The notes below the pieces were generated by a model. That model was not told the origin of the DNA. It saw only the letters and a list, made by a program, of their open reading frames with translations, and ran no database searches. DNA of 64,000 bases, from contig NZ_CALPDG010000017.1 in assembly GCF_943193195.1 (NCBI RefSeq), positions 1 through 64,000 on the forward strand. The letters run 5' to 3'. This DNA is from Mediterraneibacter agrestimuris. GTDB lineage: Bacteria; Bacillota; Clostridia; Lachnospirales; Lachnospiraceae. Position numbers and translations under genes: made by a program. Positions 1-7,561 of this stretch are shown piece after piece (position 1 is the stretch's first letter; each line of letters begins with the position of its first letter).

Positions 1-23
1 TAGTTATCGTTGCGTTTCACTAA

Positions 24-227
24 CTTAGAACTATCGTAACCAAGGCTTTCAAGGTAAGCAAAAACATTGTCTTCATTATTGATGTTTCTATGAATTTGCT
101 CGGATTTGTTCTTCTGATATTATACATATCGAAGATAGTGTATTTAATTGTCGGGTGCTTCATATTAGGTATTGGTGTTTGGCTTGAGATGTTAGCAGAT
201 GTTGTAATGCTGCCGGGTGAATTATAA
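24..227 (+). pseudogene. Remnant of a small integral membrane protein gene
   Basis: An open frame runs from the stop at 21-23 to the TAA at 225-227 and encodes a strongly hydrophobic stretch (for example IVYLIVGCFILGIGVWLEML) with two likely membrane segments. No ATG, GTG or TTG precedes it except an internal ATG at 90, which would give only 45 residues and has no clear ribosome binding site. It therefore looks like the 3' end of a decayed or frameshifted membrane-protein gene, or the tail of a gene whose start lies outside the window in another frame. The family is not recognised. The 186 bases between this stop and the next promoter's -10 box hold no convincing gene. Confidence 0.35.
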
Positions 228-294
228 AGGAGATGCTGCAAACTCCATAAAAATGCGTGATGGGAAAAAATATAAATTTCAGAACATATGCACT

Positions 295-322
295 TTGTTT
301 GTTTTACAGGATGTGTTAAAAT
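295..322 (+). promoter_or_regulatory. Possible sigma-A promoter of the amidase gene
   Basis: TTGTTT (295-300) and TAAAAT (317-322) are separated by 16 bases. The -10 box is a good match and the -35 box a weak one. It lies about 140 bases upstream of the chosen start at 464. Confidence 0.35.
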
Positions 323-463
323 AACAAAAAAGGATTAGAAAAGAATGAATACATTCACTATGGTAAGAATTCAACAGGGGCAGCCGGTTGGGTAAATAAA
401 AATATTGTAAATGTGACATCGAGAAAGTTTTATATCAATTGCGAAAGAAGAGAGCATCAGGCT

Positions 464-1171
464 ATGAAGCAAAAGAGGAAATATAAGAGGCAAAAAAGCA
501 ATCGAAAATGGAAAGAAATGTTCAGGTTTTTGGATGGTTTAGATAGGAGACAGAGATTATTTGTTAAAATCGGATTTGGGATTTTACTGATTTTACTGGT
601 TGTACTATTGATTTTTCGGTGCACAAGGGAGAGAACAAACACGAGTAATCTAGATGTGGATGCAACAGAACCGGAGATTGATGTGCAGCTTTTGGATATC
701 AATGAGTATTCCAGACCGGGAACGGAATCGGATCCAATTACTGGAATTGTGATTCACTATACGGCTAATCCGGAAAGTACAGCGCAGGACAACAGGGATT
801 ATTTCAACAGTCTTCAGGATGGACATGGAGATTATATCAGCAGTCACTTTGTAGTTGGTCTGGAAGGGGAAATTGTGCAGTGTGTTCCTACATGGGAGAT
901 CGCTTACGCATCTAATGAGCGGAATCACGACACTATTTCCATTGAGTGCTGCCACGTAGACGAAACAGGGAAGTTTAATAAGGAAACGTATATTTCTATG
1001 GTAAAACTGACGGCATTCTTATGCGATAAATATAATCTGACTACAGAAGCCGTTATTCGTCATTATGATGTAACGGGTAAGAACTGTCCGAAGTATTTTG
1101 TGGAAGATGAAGAGGCATGGAAATTGTTTAAGGCAGATGTGGACGCAGCGCTGAAGAAGACGAAAAAGTAA
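464..1171 (+). CDS. Membrane-anchored N-acetylmuramoyl-L-alanine amidase (Amidase_2 family)
   Basis: This is a 235-residue peptidoglycan amidase of the zinc-dependent Amidase_2/PGRP fold, which cleaves the bond between N-acetylmuramic acid and L-alanine. A basic N-terminus (about residues 1-36) and one membrane segment (about 37-56) place the catalytic domain outside the cell. Zinc ligands are visible: His98 in VIHYTA, His200 in IRHYDVTGKNCP and Cys208, with Lys206 as the usual catalytic lysine. The frame is open upstream to a GTG at 413, but the ATG at 464 follows a purine-rich GAAAGAAGAGAG and gives a normal basic N-terminus, so it is preferred. The gene stands alone, in front of aroK, which has its own promoter. 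A role in wall turnover or sporulation/germination is inference. Confidence 0.85.
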   Translation: MKQKRKYKRQKSNRKWKEMFRFLDGLDRRQRLFVKIGFGILLILLVVLLIFRCTRERTNTSNLDVDATEPEIDVQLLDINEYSRPGTESDPITGIVIHYTANPESTAQDNRDYFNSLQDGHGDYISSHFVVGLEGEIVQCVPTWEIAYASNERNHDTISIECCHVDETGKFNKETYISMVKLTAFLCDKYNLTTEAVIRHYDVTGKNCPKYFVEDEEAWKLFKADVDAALKKTKK

Positions 1172-1233
1172 AAGGAGCAGATTGTCTGCTGGTATGATAT
1201 TATAATGTTTGGATAAAGTATTGGGAAGTTACA

Positions 1234-1262
1234 TAGACACGTGATTGAAATGTTGTTATAAT
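1234..1262 (+). promoter_or_regulatory. Sigma-A promoter of aroK
   Basis: TAGACA (1234-1239) and a perfect TATAAT (1257-1262) have an exact 17-base spacer, 40 bases upstream of the aroK start. This is the best promoter match in the first 2 kb. Confidence 0.65.
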
Positions 1263-1302
1263 AAAGCCTGATATTTAATTAATGAAATGACTGAGGAACA
1301 GG

Positions 1303-1827
1303 ATGGCAGAATTTGGAATGGATAATAATATTGTATTAATTGGTTTTATGGGAGCAGGAAAATCAACGGTTTCTGAATATCTGAAGGATACATATGGTAT
1401 GGATGTAGTAGAGATGGATCAGGTCATTGCAGAGAGAGTGGGTATGTCGATTCCTGATATTTTTGAAATTCATGGGGAAGAATATTTCCGCAATCTGGAA
1501 ACTGGGCTTCTGAAGGAATTACAGAGCAGAAAGAATACCGTCATTTCCTGCGGCGGCGGAGCTGCCCTGAGGGAAGAAAATGTTGTGGAAATGAAGAAGA
1601 ACGGACGTGTTGTCTTTTTGACTGCCGCACCGGAAACCGTGTATGAAAGAGTCAAAGGCAGTGATGAACGGCCGATTTTAAATGGCAATAAAAATGTGAA
1701 TTATATTGCTAAATTGATGGAGAAGCGCAGAGCAAAATATGAAGCGGCAGCTGATGTTCTTGTTGCGACAGACGGCAGGGACGTACAGAGTATTTGCGAA
1801 GAGATTATGAAGAAAGTGACGGAGTAG
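1303..1827 (+). CDS. aroK: Shikimate kinase
   Basis: Phosphorylates shikimate to shikimate 3-phosphate with ATP in the common aromatic amino acid pathway; cytosolic. The 174-residue length is normal for the family. Seen directly: the P-loop GFMGAGKST at residues 14-22, the shikimate-binding region around EMDQ, the SCGGGAAL glycine-rich loop that contacts shikimate, and the lid arginine in DERPIL. The ATG at 1303 follows GAGGAACAGG; an in-frame ATG five codons later is a possible alternative start. No other aromatic-pathway gene is nearby. Only 7 bases separate it from the yqeG-type phosphatase, so the two are probably cotranscribed. Confidence 0.93.
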   Translation: MAEFGMDNNIVLIGFMGAGKSTVSEYLKDTYGMDVVEMDQVIAERVGMSIPDIFEIHGEEYFRNLETGLLKELQSRKNTVISCGGGAALREENVVEMKKNGRVVFLTAAPETVYERVKGSDERPILNGNKNVNYIAKLMEKRRAKYEAAADVLVATDGRDVQSICEEIMKKVTE

Positions 1828-1834
1828 AGAATTT

Positions 1835-2338
1835 ATGTTTTTAGAGAGATTTTTTCCGGATGAGTATGTGGCTTCTACCTATGTCATCCCATTTGAAAAA
1901 CTGTATGAAGATGGATATCGGGGAGTGGTCTTCGATATTGATAATACTCTTGTGCCGCATGGAGAGCCGGCAGATGAGCGTGCAAAAAAATTATTTTTAC
2001 GTCTGAAGAAAATCGGTTTTGAGTCATGTCTGATTTCCAATAATCAAGAACCGCGTGTAAAGATGTTTAACGAAGAGATACAGACAAGGTATATTTTCAA
2101 TGCGCATAAACCATCCACCAGGAATTATGTCCGTGCGATGGAGCAGATGGGAACGGATCAATCCAATACCGTATTTGTAGGTGATCAGCTTTTTACAGAT
2201 GTGTGGGGAGCAAAACGTGCGGGGATCCATAATATACTTGTGAAACCGATTCATCCGAAAGAGGAGATCCAGATCGTGCTGAAACGGTATTTGGAGCGGA
2301 TAGTTCTTCATTTTTATAAAAAGCAACAGAAAAAATAA
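1835..2338 (+). CDS. YqeG-family HAD phosphatase
   Basis: A 167-residue HAD superfamily (subclass IIIA) phosphatase of the YqeG type. Motif I is VFDIDNTLVPHG, with the nucleophile Asp and the general acid Asp two residues later; motif II is the Ser in LISNN; motif III/IV is in VFVGDQLFTDVWGAKRAG. YqeG proteins are widespread in Firmicutes, often beside aroE, yqeH or shikimate genes, and their substrate is not well settled; phosphatidylglycerophosphate phosphatase activity is known for some relatives. Its position directly after aroK fits that known neighbourhood. The start at 1835 is 7 bases after the aroK stop. Confidence 0.85.
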   Translation: MFLERFFPDEYVASTYVIPFEKLYEDGYRGVVFDIDNTLVPHGEPADERAKKLFLRLKKIGFESCLISNNQEPRVKMFNEEIQTRYIFNAHKPSTRNYVRAMEQMGTDQSNTVFVGDQLFTDVWGAKRAGIHNILVKPIHPKEEIQIVLKRYLERIVLHFYKKQQKK

Positions 2339-2340
2339 AT

Positions 2341-2373
2341 GTTACTTTGAGCACCGTAGGTGTGAAAAGTAAC
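2341..2373. repeat. Short palindromic repeat of the GTTACTG family
   Basis: An inverted repeat opening with GTTACTTTGAGCACC and closing with GTGTGAAAAGTAAC. It matches the 3' hairpin of the 145-bp element at 27719-27863, so it is probably a solo or shortened copy. It lies just after the phosphatase stop and may also act as a terminator-like stem. Confidence 0.6.
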
Positions 2374-2412
2374 AAATAAATTATAGAAACTGGACAAGCA
2401 TATAAAAAAAGG

Positions 2413-2441
2413 TTGAAAAAAGCTGGGATTTATTATAGAAT
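2413..2441 (+). promoter_or_regulatory. Sigma-A promoter of efp
   Basis: TTGAAA (2413-2418), a 17-base spacer and TAGAAT (2436-2441), giving five of six matches in each box. It lies 56 bases upstream of the efp start, with a small CGCGC stem-loop (about 2462-2478) between promoter and ribosome binding site. Confidence 0.65.
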
Positions 2442-2497
2442 TATAGTCAGTTCAGAAGTTACGCGCTAGAAGTGCGCGGTTGAAGGAGGATTTACAA

Positions 2498-3055
2498 ATG
2501 ATCGCAGCAGGTGAATTTAAGAACGGCGTGACCGTTGAGATTGATGGAAATATTTATCAGATACTGGAATTCCAGCATGTAAAACCGGGAAAAGGTGCAG
2601 CTTTTGTCAGAACAAAGTTAAAAAATATCATTAGCGGCGGAGCAGTGGAGAAGACATTCCGTCCGACGGAAAAGTTCCCGAAGGCACACATTGACAGAAA
2701 AGAGATGCAGTACCTGTATCAGGACGGAGACTTGTATAACTTTATGGATGTGGAAACTTATGACCAGATTGCTTTGAATGCAGAGGTTGTAGGAGATGCA
2801 CTGAAGTTCGTAAAGGAGAACGAGAGTGTTAAGATCTGTTCTCACAAGGGCAATGTATTTTCTGTAGAACCTCCGTTGTTCGTAGAGCTGGCAATCACGG
2901 AGACAGAACCGGGATTCAAGGGAGATACTGCACAGGGAGCTACTAAGCCGGCAACTGTGGAGACAGGCGCTGTTGTTATGGTTCCATTGTTTGTAGAGAC
3001 AGGTGATGTACTGAAGATCGATACACGTACAGGAGAGTATTTGTCCAGAGTATAA
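2498..3055 (+). CDS. efp: Elongation factor P
   Basis: EF-P binds ribosomes stalled on polyproline stretches and promotes peptide bond formation. The 185-residue product has the usual KOW-like N-terminal domain and two OB domains, ending in the conserved [16 protein letters not shown]. The loop [12 protein letters not shown] carries the lysine (Lys32) that is modified in some bacteria; no modification gene such as epmA is nearby. The ATG at 2498 is chosen because it follows a strong AAGGAGGA with ideal spacing; the TTG at 2480 overlaps that site. It is monocistronic, with its own promoter and terminator. Confidence 0.96.
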   Translation: MIAAGEFKNGVTVEIDGNIYQILEFQHVKPGKGAAFVRTKLKNIISGGAVEKTFRPTEKFPKAHIDRKEMQYLYQDGDLYNFMDVETYDQIALNAEVVGDALKFVKENESVKICSHKGNVFSVEPPLFVELAITETEPGFKGDTAQGATKPATVETGAVVMVPLFVETGDVLKIDTRTGEYLSRV

Positions 3056-3087
3056 TTTGGGATAGCGATAATTTAAAATTGAACATT

Positions 3088-3120
3088 AAAGGGAGTCCGG
3101 TGAATTCAGGACTCCTTTTT
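3088..3120 (+). terminator. Rho-independent terminator of efp
   Basis: The stem GGAGTCC (3092-3098) pairs with GGACTCC (3109-3115) and is followed by five T. It lies 33 bases after the efp stop. Confidence 0.8.
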
Positions 3121-3153
3121 AGATTATTTAGAATAGAGTTGCTGCATCATTTT

Positions 3154-3202
3154 GTTGCAATTAGAAATATCTGTTGCAAGGCATGCAACGGTCGGTTATA
3201 AT
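3154..3202 (+). promoter_or_regulatory. Promoter of the DUF5688 gene with overlapping GTTGCAA repeats
   Basis: TTGCAA (3174-3179), a 17-base spacer and a perfect TATAAT (3197-3202) form a promoter about 100 bases before the gene. GTTGCAA occurs at 3154-3160 and 3173-3179, and inverted as TGCAAC at 3184-3189, so that TTGCA-5-TGCAA (3174-3188) straddles the -35 box. This is what a repressor operator would look like; the regulator is unknown. Confidence 0.55.
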
Positions 3203-3302
3203 CAATTCACATAATATTTTCCAAATCAATTTATCTTGGTACATTTCGTACCACATTTCTCATTTTAATTTTAGACGGACGTGCGAAAGAGAAAGGAGTT
3301 AT

Positions 3303-4337
3303 ATGGATTATCAGAAATTTTTGTGCGTAGTAGAAAAGAAAATGAACCAAAGACTGAAAGGGGGGATTACAGCAAGTATTCATATTGCCGTGAAAAATAA
3401 CGGTAAGATTAAGAAGGGAATTATGGTAGAAAATCCCCAAATAAATATTTCACCGACAATCTATCTTGAAGAATTTTATGAGCGTTTCCAAAAAGGGGAA
3501 TCACTGGAGAGAATCATCAGTGATTTGATTGATTTTTATGAAGCTGTGAAATATGAGGAATCATGGGATACATCGAAGGTGGAACGTTATGAAGCAGTTC
3601 AGGATAAGATTGTATTTAAAATCATCCATACGGAGGAAAACAAGAACCTGCTGAAGGAAATACCACACATCGATGTACTTGATCTAAGTGTTGTTTTTTA
3701 CGTGCTTCTTGAGGCGAAAAGGAATGGAACAGCAACGATGATGATTCGCAATGAGCACTTGGAAATATGGGGGATGGAGGAGAAAGAACTATTTCCGCTT
3801 GCATGTAAAAATGCACAGAGGATTTTGCCGGCGAGACTGTTTATGATGAAGGAGATTGTGGAAGAAATCTTGAATCCAGAATTTGAAGAACCACAAAATG
3901 TGCTGGATTTGCCAGAACTGTTTAAAAGAGGACAGATTTGGCAAGATGAAAAACCAGAAGAATTATCAAAAGAAACAGTGGAAATGGCGGTGGATAAGAG
4001 CAGGACACAGGACGGTAATGGAAAAGAAAATGATGATGATGAGGGCAGACCGGATGTTATGTTTGTTTTGACTAATCCTTGCCGGAACTATGGGGCAGCT
4101 TGTTTGCTATATCCTGATATCATGGATATGATCGGGATGATGATGGGAGAAAGTTTTTATATTTTACCGAGCAGTATTCATGAGTTGATCCTGGTACCCC
4201 AGTCTAAAGGATTGGAGAAGACAGAAATGGAAGAACTTGTGAAAGAAGTCAATGAAACACAGGTCAAAGACGAAGATCAGCTTAGTGAGCATGTATATTT
4301 TTATGACAGGAATATGAAAGGATTGTTTATTTTGTAA
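3303..4337 (+). CDS. DUF5688 family protein
   Basis: A 344-residue protein of unknown function that matches the DUF5688 pattern common in Lachnospiraceae: an N-terminal FLCVVEKKMNQRL segment, then VKNNGKIKKGIMV and NISPTIYLEEFY, and a C-terminal part ending YFYDRNMKGLFIL. No signal peptide or membrane segment is visible, so it is probably cytosolic. About residues 219-265 are rich in Glu, Asp and Lys and look like a flexible linker between the two halves. The ATG at 3303 follows AGAAAGGAGTT; the upstream extension to 3174 overlaps the promoter and is rejected. It is monocistronic, with an operator-like promoter. No function is assigned. Confidence 0.75.
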   Translation: MDYQKFLCVVEKKMNQRLKGGITASIHIAVKNNGKIKKGIMVENPQINISPTIYLEEFYERFQKGESLERIISDLIDFYEAVKYEESWDTSKVERYEAVQDKIVFKIIHTEENKNLLKEIPHIDVLDLSVVFYVLLEAKRNGTATMMIRNEHLEIWGMEEKELFPLACKNAQRILPARLFMMKEIVEEILNPEFEEPQNVLDLPELFKRGQIWQDEKPEELSKETVEMAVDKSRTQDGNGKENDDDEGRPDVMFVLTNPCRNYGAACLLYPDIMDMIGMMMGESFYILPSSIHELILVPQSKGLEKTEMEELVKEVNETQVKDEDQLSEHVYFYDRNMKGLFIL

Positions 4338-4400
4338 GAGAACTAAGGACTCTGCTTTTAAGTTATATGCTGAAATTAGGTTTTGCATGGCTTGATGCCT

Positions 4401-4430
4401 GTAACAGGAAGCCGAAGGCTGAACTGTTAC
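4401..4430. repeat. Short palindromic repeat of the GTAACAG family
   Basis: An inverted repeat from GTAACAGGAAGCC to GGCTGAACTGTTAC between the DUF5688 gene and the tRNA. It shares its outer arms with the repeats at 36607, 47889 and 57295. Confidence 0.6.
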
Positions 4431-4460
4431 GAATAAAGGGCTGTTATTGTTAATTCACTC

Positions 4461-4489
4461 TTTACATTTCGTGTGAATTGTGTTAGCAT
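4461..4489 (+). promoter_or_regulatory. Probable promoter of the tRNA-Arg gene
   Basis: TTTACA (4461-4466), a 17-base spacer and TAGCAT (4484-4489). It lies 45 bases upstream of the mature tRNA 5' end. Confidence 0.45.
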
Positions 4490-4534
4490 AATTAATGCGT
4501 TCGATAATAGAAACTTTTCGGATGCGTTAATTAT

Positions 4535-4606
4535 ACGTCTGTAGCTCAGTGGATAGAGCACTGCCCTCCGGAGGCAGGTGCGGCGGTTCGATCCCGCCCA
4601 GACGTG
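4535..4606 (+). tRNA. tRNA-Arg (anticodon CCG)
   Basis: A complete cloverleaf can be folded. The acceptor stem ACGTCTG (4535-4541) pairs with CAGACGT (4599-4605), followed by discriminator G. The D arm is GCTC-loop-GAGC. The anticodon arm is CTGCC-CTCCGGA-GGCAG, with anticodon CCG reading CGG arginine codons. The T arm is GGCGG-TTCGATC-CCGCC. CCA is not encoded. It stands alone, with its own promoter and a terminator 10 bases downstream. Confidence 0.93.
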
Positions 4607-4615
4607 ATTTTTTAT

Positions 4616-4657
4616 AACTATTCAGTCAGGTATAGCCCTAGGCTGGATAGTTTTTTT
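4616..4657 (+). terminator. Rho-independent terminator of tRNA-Arg
   Basis: AACTATTCAG (4616-4625) pairs with CTGGATAGTT (4643-4652) and is followed by a run of T to 4657. Confidence 0.8.
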
Positions 4658-4692
4658 ATGATATAGGAATTCTCTTCCTTATATCATAAAAA
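4651..4692. terminator. Bidirectional terminator between tRNA-Arg and nfo
   Basis: A near-perfect stem, TATGATATAGGAA (from 4657) against TTCCTTATATCATA (4675-4688), is flanked by T on the left and A on the right. It can end transcription on both strands and lies 37 bases past the nfo stop on the minus strand. Confidence 0.7.
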
Positions 4693-4728
4693 ACTATGGG
4701 GTGTGCATTCGCTACAAGACCTGTCTGT

Positions 4729-5631
4729 TTAGTTTTTTTCAGCAATGATTTTGGCAGCCAATTCACTGTTAAATTTTCCTTCTCTCAGCATTTCAATTTC
4801 GTATTTGTAAGGTGCATAGGATTTCTTTTTGTTTACAGGGTCCGGAATATAAGGTGTTTCCAGAATCTTAGGAACATGTTCAAAATCTTTGTGATGAACG
4901 ATATATGATAATACATCAAAACCGATTTCTCCAAAACCGAGGTTGGCATGTCTGTCTTTTGCAGAACCTATCGGGTTCTTACTGTCGTTAATATGGAAGA
5001 CAGCAATCTGTTCCTTGCCGAGAATTTTATCAAAATCAGCGATCACATCATCAAAGTGATTTACAATATCATAACCACTATCGTTTGTGTGACAGGTGTC
5101 GAAGCAGATACGAAGTTTTTCACTGCATTTTACTCCCTCATAAATCCGTGCCAGTTCTTCAAAGGAACGACCGATTTCAGAACCTTTTCCTGCCATTGTC
5201 TCCAACGCGATACAGCAGTCTGTATCCGGTGTAAGGACTTCGTTCAACCCCTTGATGATCTGTGAGGTTCCGATATCCACCCCTGCTCCAACATGGGCTC
5301 CCGGGTGGAGAATCAGTGTATGACTGCCACAGGCAATGGTACGTTCGATTTCCTTTGCCAGAAATTTTACTGCCAATTCAAAAGTCTCGGGCTTTACGGA
5401 ATTTCCAAGATTGATAATATAAGGAGCATGAACGATGATTTCGTCGATACCGTGTTTTTTCATATACTCCCATGCCGGAGCGATGTTCAGTTCACTGATA
5501 TCCTTTCGTCTGGTGTTCTGGGGTGCGCCTGTATAGAACATAAATGTATTTGCACCGTAGGATACAGCTTCTTTTGCGGAACCAAGCAGCATTTCTTTTC
5601 CGCTCATTCCAACATGTGAACCAATTTTCAT
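4729..5631 (-). CDS. nfo: Deoxyribonuclease IV (endonuclease IV, AP endonuclease)
   Basis: A 300-residue zinc-dependent TIM-barrel AP endonuclease that cuts 5' of abasic sites in base-excision repair. It starts with [11 protein letters not shown], and trinuclear zinc-site motifs are visible: [45 protein letters not shown] followed by [12 protein letters not shown], and LETP. The ATG at 5631 is preferred over a TTG two codons upstream because AAAGG has 8-base spacing to it but only 2 to the TTG. It is transcribed alone, divergent from argS, and ends at a bidirectional terminator. Confidence 0.95.
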   Translation of the reverse strand: MKIGSHVGMSGKEMLLGSAKEAVSYGANTFMFYTGAPQNTRRKDISELNIAPAWEYMKKHGIDEIIVHAPYIINLGNSVKPETFELAVKFLAKEIERTIACGSHTLILHPGAHVGAGVDIGTSQIIKGLNEVLTPDTDCCIALETMAGKGSEIGRSFEELARIYEGVKCSEKLRICFDTCHTNDSGYDIVNHFDDVIADFDKILGKEQIAVFHINDSKNPIGSAKDRHANLGFGEIGFDVLSYIVHHKDFEHVPKILETPYIPDPVNKKKSYAPYKYEIEMLREGKFNSELAAKIIAEKN

Positions 5632-5656
5632 AATCAATACCTTTCTTTTTTACAGC

Positions 5657-5705
5657 GTAACAGTGTTACAATACTATGAAGTTACTGGTTATTGTGCACA
5701 GTAAC
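5657..5705. repeat. Degenerate palindromic repeats between nfo and argS
   Basis: GTAACAGTGTTAC (5657-5669) and a second arm pair GTTACTG...CAGTAAC (5681-5705) resemble the outer arms of the dispersed repeat family. They lie just upstream of the argS promoter, so an operator role is also possible. Confidence 0.45.
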
Positions 5706-5711
5706 AACTAC

Positions 5712-5740
5712 TTGCTAGAATTGATTATAAATGATAAAAT
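5712..5740 (+). promoter_or_regulatory. Sigma-A promoter of argS
   Basis: TTGCTA (5712-5717), a 17-base spacer and TAAAAT (5735-5740), 53 bases before the start codon. The leader is too short for a T-box. Confidence 0.6.
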
Positions 5741-5793
5741 AGCAAAGGAAAAGTTAAAATTTTAAAAATTAGAAATACGGAGAGTGAACAAAC

Positions 5794-7560
5794 GTGAAAA
5801 CATTGTTGAATCTGATAACAAAAGAGATGGAACAGGCATTTCAGGCGGCTGATTATGACATTTCCTATGCAAAGGTAAATTTATCTAACCGCCCGGATTT
5901 GTGTGAATACCAGTGTAACGGTGCAATGGCGGCAGCCAAGACGTACCGAAAAGCTCCGATCATGATAGCAAATGATGTTGTATCATATTTGCAGAACAGC
6001 CAGTGTTTTGATATGGTAGAAGCGGTTAATCCTGGATTTATTAATTTGAAAGTAAAGCCATCCTTTGTAGCAGATTTCTTAAATGAGATGGCAAAGGATG
6101 AACATCTGGGAGTAGAGACAGCAGGGCAGCCGAAAACTATCATGATTGATTACGGCGGACCGAATGTAGCGAAACCGCTGCACGTAGGGCATCTGCGCTC
6201 TGCGATTATCGGAGAGAGTATAAAGAGAATTTTGCGTTATAAAGGACATCAGGTGACCGGAGATATTCATCTGGGAGACTGGGGATATCAGATGGGACTG
6301 ATTATTACAGAATTGAAGAAGCGTCAGCCGGATCTTCCGTATTTTAATGAAACTTTTGACCGAGAATATCCGAAGGAGGCTCCATTTACGATTGGGGAAC
6401 TGGAAGAAATCTATCCGACTGCAAGCGCTTATGCCAAGGAGAATGAAGATTACCGCGAAGAAGCGCTGCAGGCAACCTTCCAGCTACAGAATGGACGCCG
6501 GGGGTATCGTGCTGTCTGGAAACACATTATGCAGGTGTCTGTTGAGGATTTGAAGAAAAATTATAAGAATTTGAACGTGGACTTTGATCTCTGGAAGGGT
6601 GAGGCAGATGCTCAGAAGTATATTCCAGATATGGTGAAAATGCTGAAAGACGAGGGTTTTGCTCATTATGACCAAGGAGCTCTTGTAGTTGATGTACAGG
6701 AAGAAACAGATAAGAAAGAAGTGCCGCCATGTATGATTTTGAAATCTGACGGAGCAGCACTTTATGATACGACTGATCTTGCAACACTGGTGGAACGGGA
6801 AGAACTGTATAAACCGGATGAAATCATTTATGTTGTAGACAAGCGTCAGGAACTTCACTTTGTACAGGTATTCCGCTGTGCCAAGAAGACCGGTATTGTG
6901 CGTCCGGAAACAGAGCTGACATTCCTCGGATTCGGGACTATGAATGGTAAAGACGGGAAACCGTTCAAGACAAGAGAAGGCGGTGTCATGCGTCTGGAAA
7001 ATCTGATTCGCGAGATTGATGAAGAGATGCTCAAGAAGATTATGGAAAATCGTACTGTGACAGAAGAAGAGGCGAAGAAGACCGCAGAAACTGTCGGACT
7101 CGCAGCGATAAAATATGGCGATCTGTCCAATCAGGCGTCGAAAGATTATATTTTTGATGTGGACAGGTTTACCTCTTTCGAGGGCAATACCGGACCATAT
7201 ATCCTGTATACAATTGTGCGGATTAAGTCCATTTTGAATAAATACCAAGAGACAGGAGCATCTTTGGATAATCTTCAGATTAAAGAAGCGGAAAGTGAAT
7301 TTGAGAAGGCGCTGATGCTGGAGACAGCGAAGTTTAACGATATGTTGGATGTAGTTTGTGAGGAAATTGCACCACATAAGATTTGTGCGTATATTTATGA
7401 TACGGCAAATGCGTTTAACAAGTTTTATCATGAGACAAAGATTCTTTCCGAAGAAAACGAAGATAAACGTAAAGGATATATCGCCCTTCTGAAACTGACG
7501 AAAGAAGTGCTGGAGACATGTATTGAGCTGCTTGGATTTGAAGCCCCTGAGAGGATGTAA
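5794..7560 (+). CDS. argS: Arginine--tRNA ligase
   Basis: A 588-residue class I aminoacyl-tRNA synthetase that charges tRNA-Arg. The N-terminal Add1 domain that reads the tRNA D-loop is present (about residues 1-105). The HIGH motif appears as HVGHLRS after PNVAKPL. The KMSKS region has the non-canonical form FGTMNGKDGKPFKTREGG, as in other bacterial ArgRS. The C-terminal DALR anticodon-binding domain ends in LGFEAPERM. The start is GTG at 5794, with CGGAGAG upstream. The alaX gene begins one base after the stop, so the two form an operon. A tRNA-Arg gene lies 1.2 kb away. Confidence 0.96.
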   Translation: MKTLLNLITKEMEQAFQAADYDISYAKVNLSNRPDLCEYQCNGAMAAAKTYRKAPIMIANDVVSYLQNSQCFDMVEAVNPGFINLKVKPSFVADFLNEMAKDEHLGVETAGQPKTIMIDYGGPNVAKPLHVGHLRSAIIGESIKRILRYKGHQVTGDIHLGDWGYQMGLIITELKKRQPDLPYFNETFDREYPKEAPFTIGELEEIYPTASAYAKENEDYREEALQATFQLQNGRRGYRAVWKHIMQVSVEDLKKNYKNLNVDFDLWKGEADAQKYIPDMVKMLKDEGFAHYDQGALVVDVQEETDKKEVPPCMILKSDGAALYDTTDLATLVEREELYKPDEIIYVVDKRQELHFVQVFRCAKKTGIVRPETELTFLGFGTMNGKDGKPFKTREGGVMRLENLIREIDEEMLKKIMENRTVTEEEAKKTAETVGLAAIKYGDLSNQASKDYIFDVDRFTSFEGNTGPYILYTIVRIKSILNKYQETGASLDNLQIKEAESEFEKALMLETAKFNDMLDVVCEEIAPHKICAYIYDTANAFNKFYHETKILSEENEDKRKGYIALLKLTKEVLETCIELLGFEAPERM

Positions 7561-7561
7561 C

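Noticed and set aside
5638-5793. T-box leader before argS
   Set aside because: The leader between the promoter and the start is about 50 bases, far too short for a T-box, and no specifier or T-box sequence is seen.
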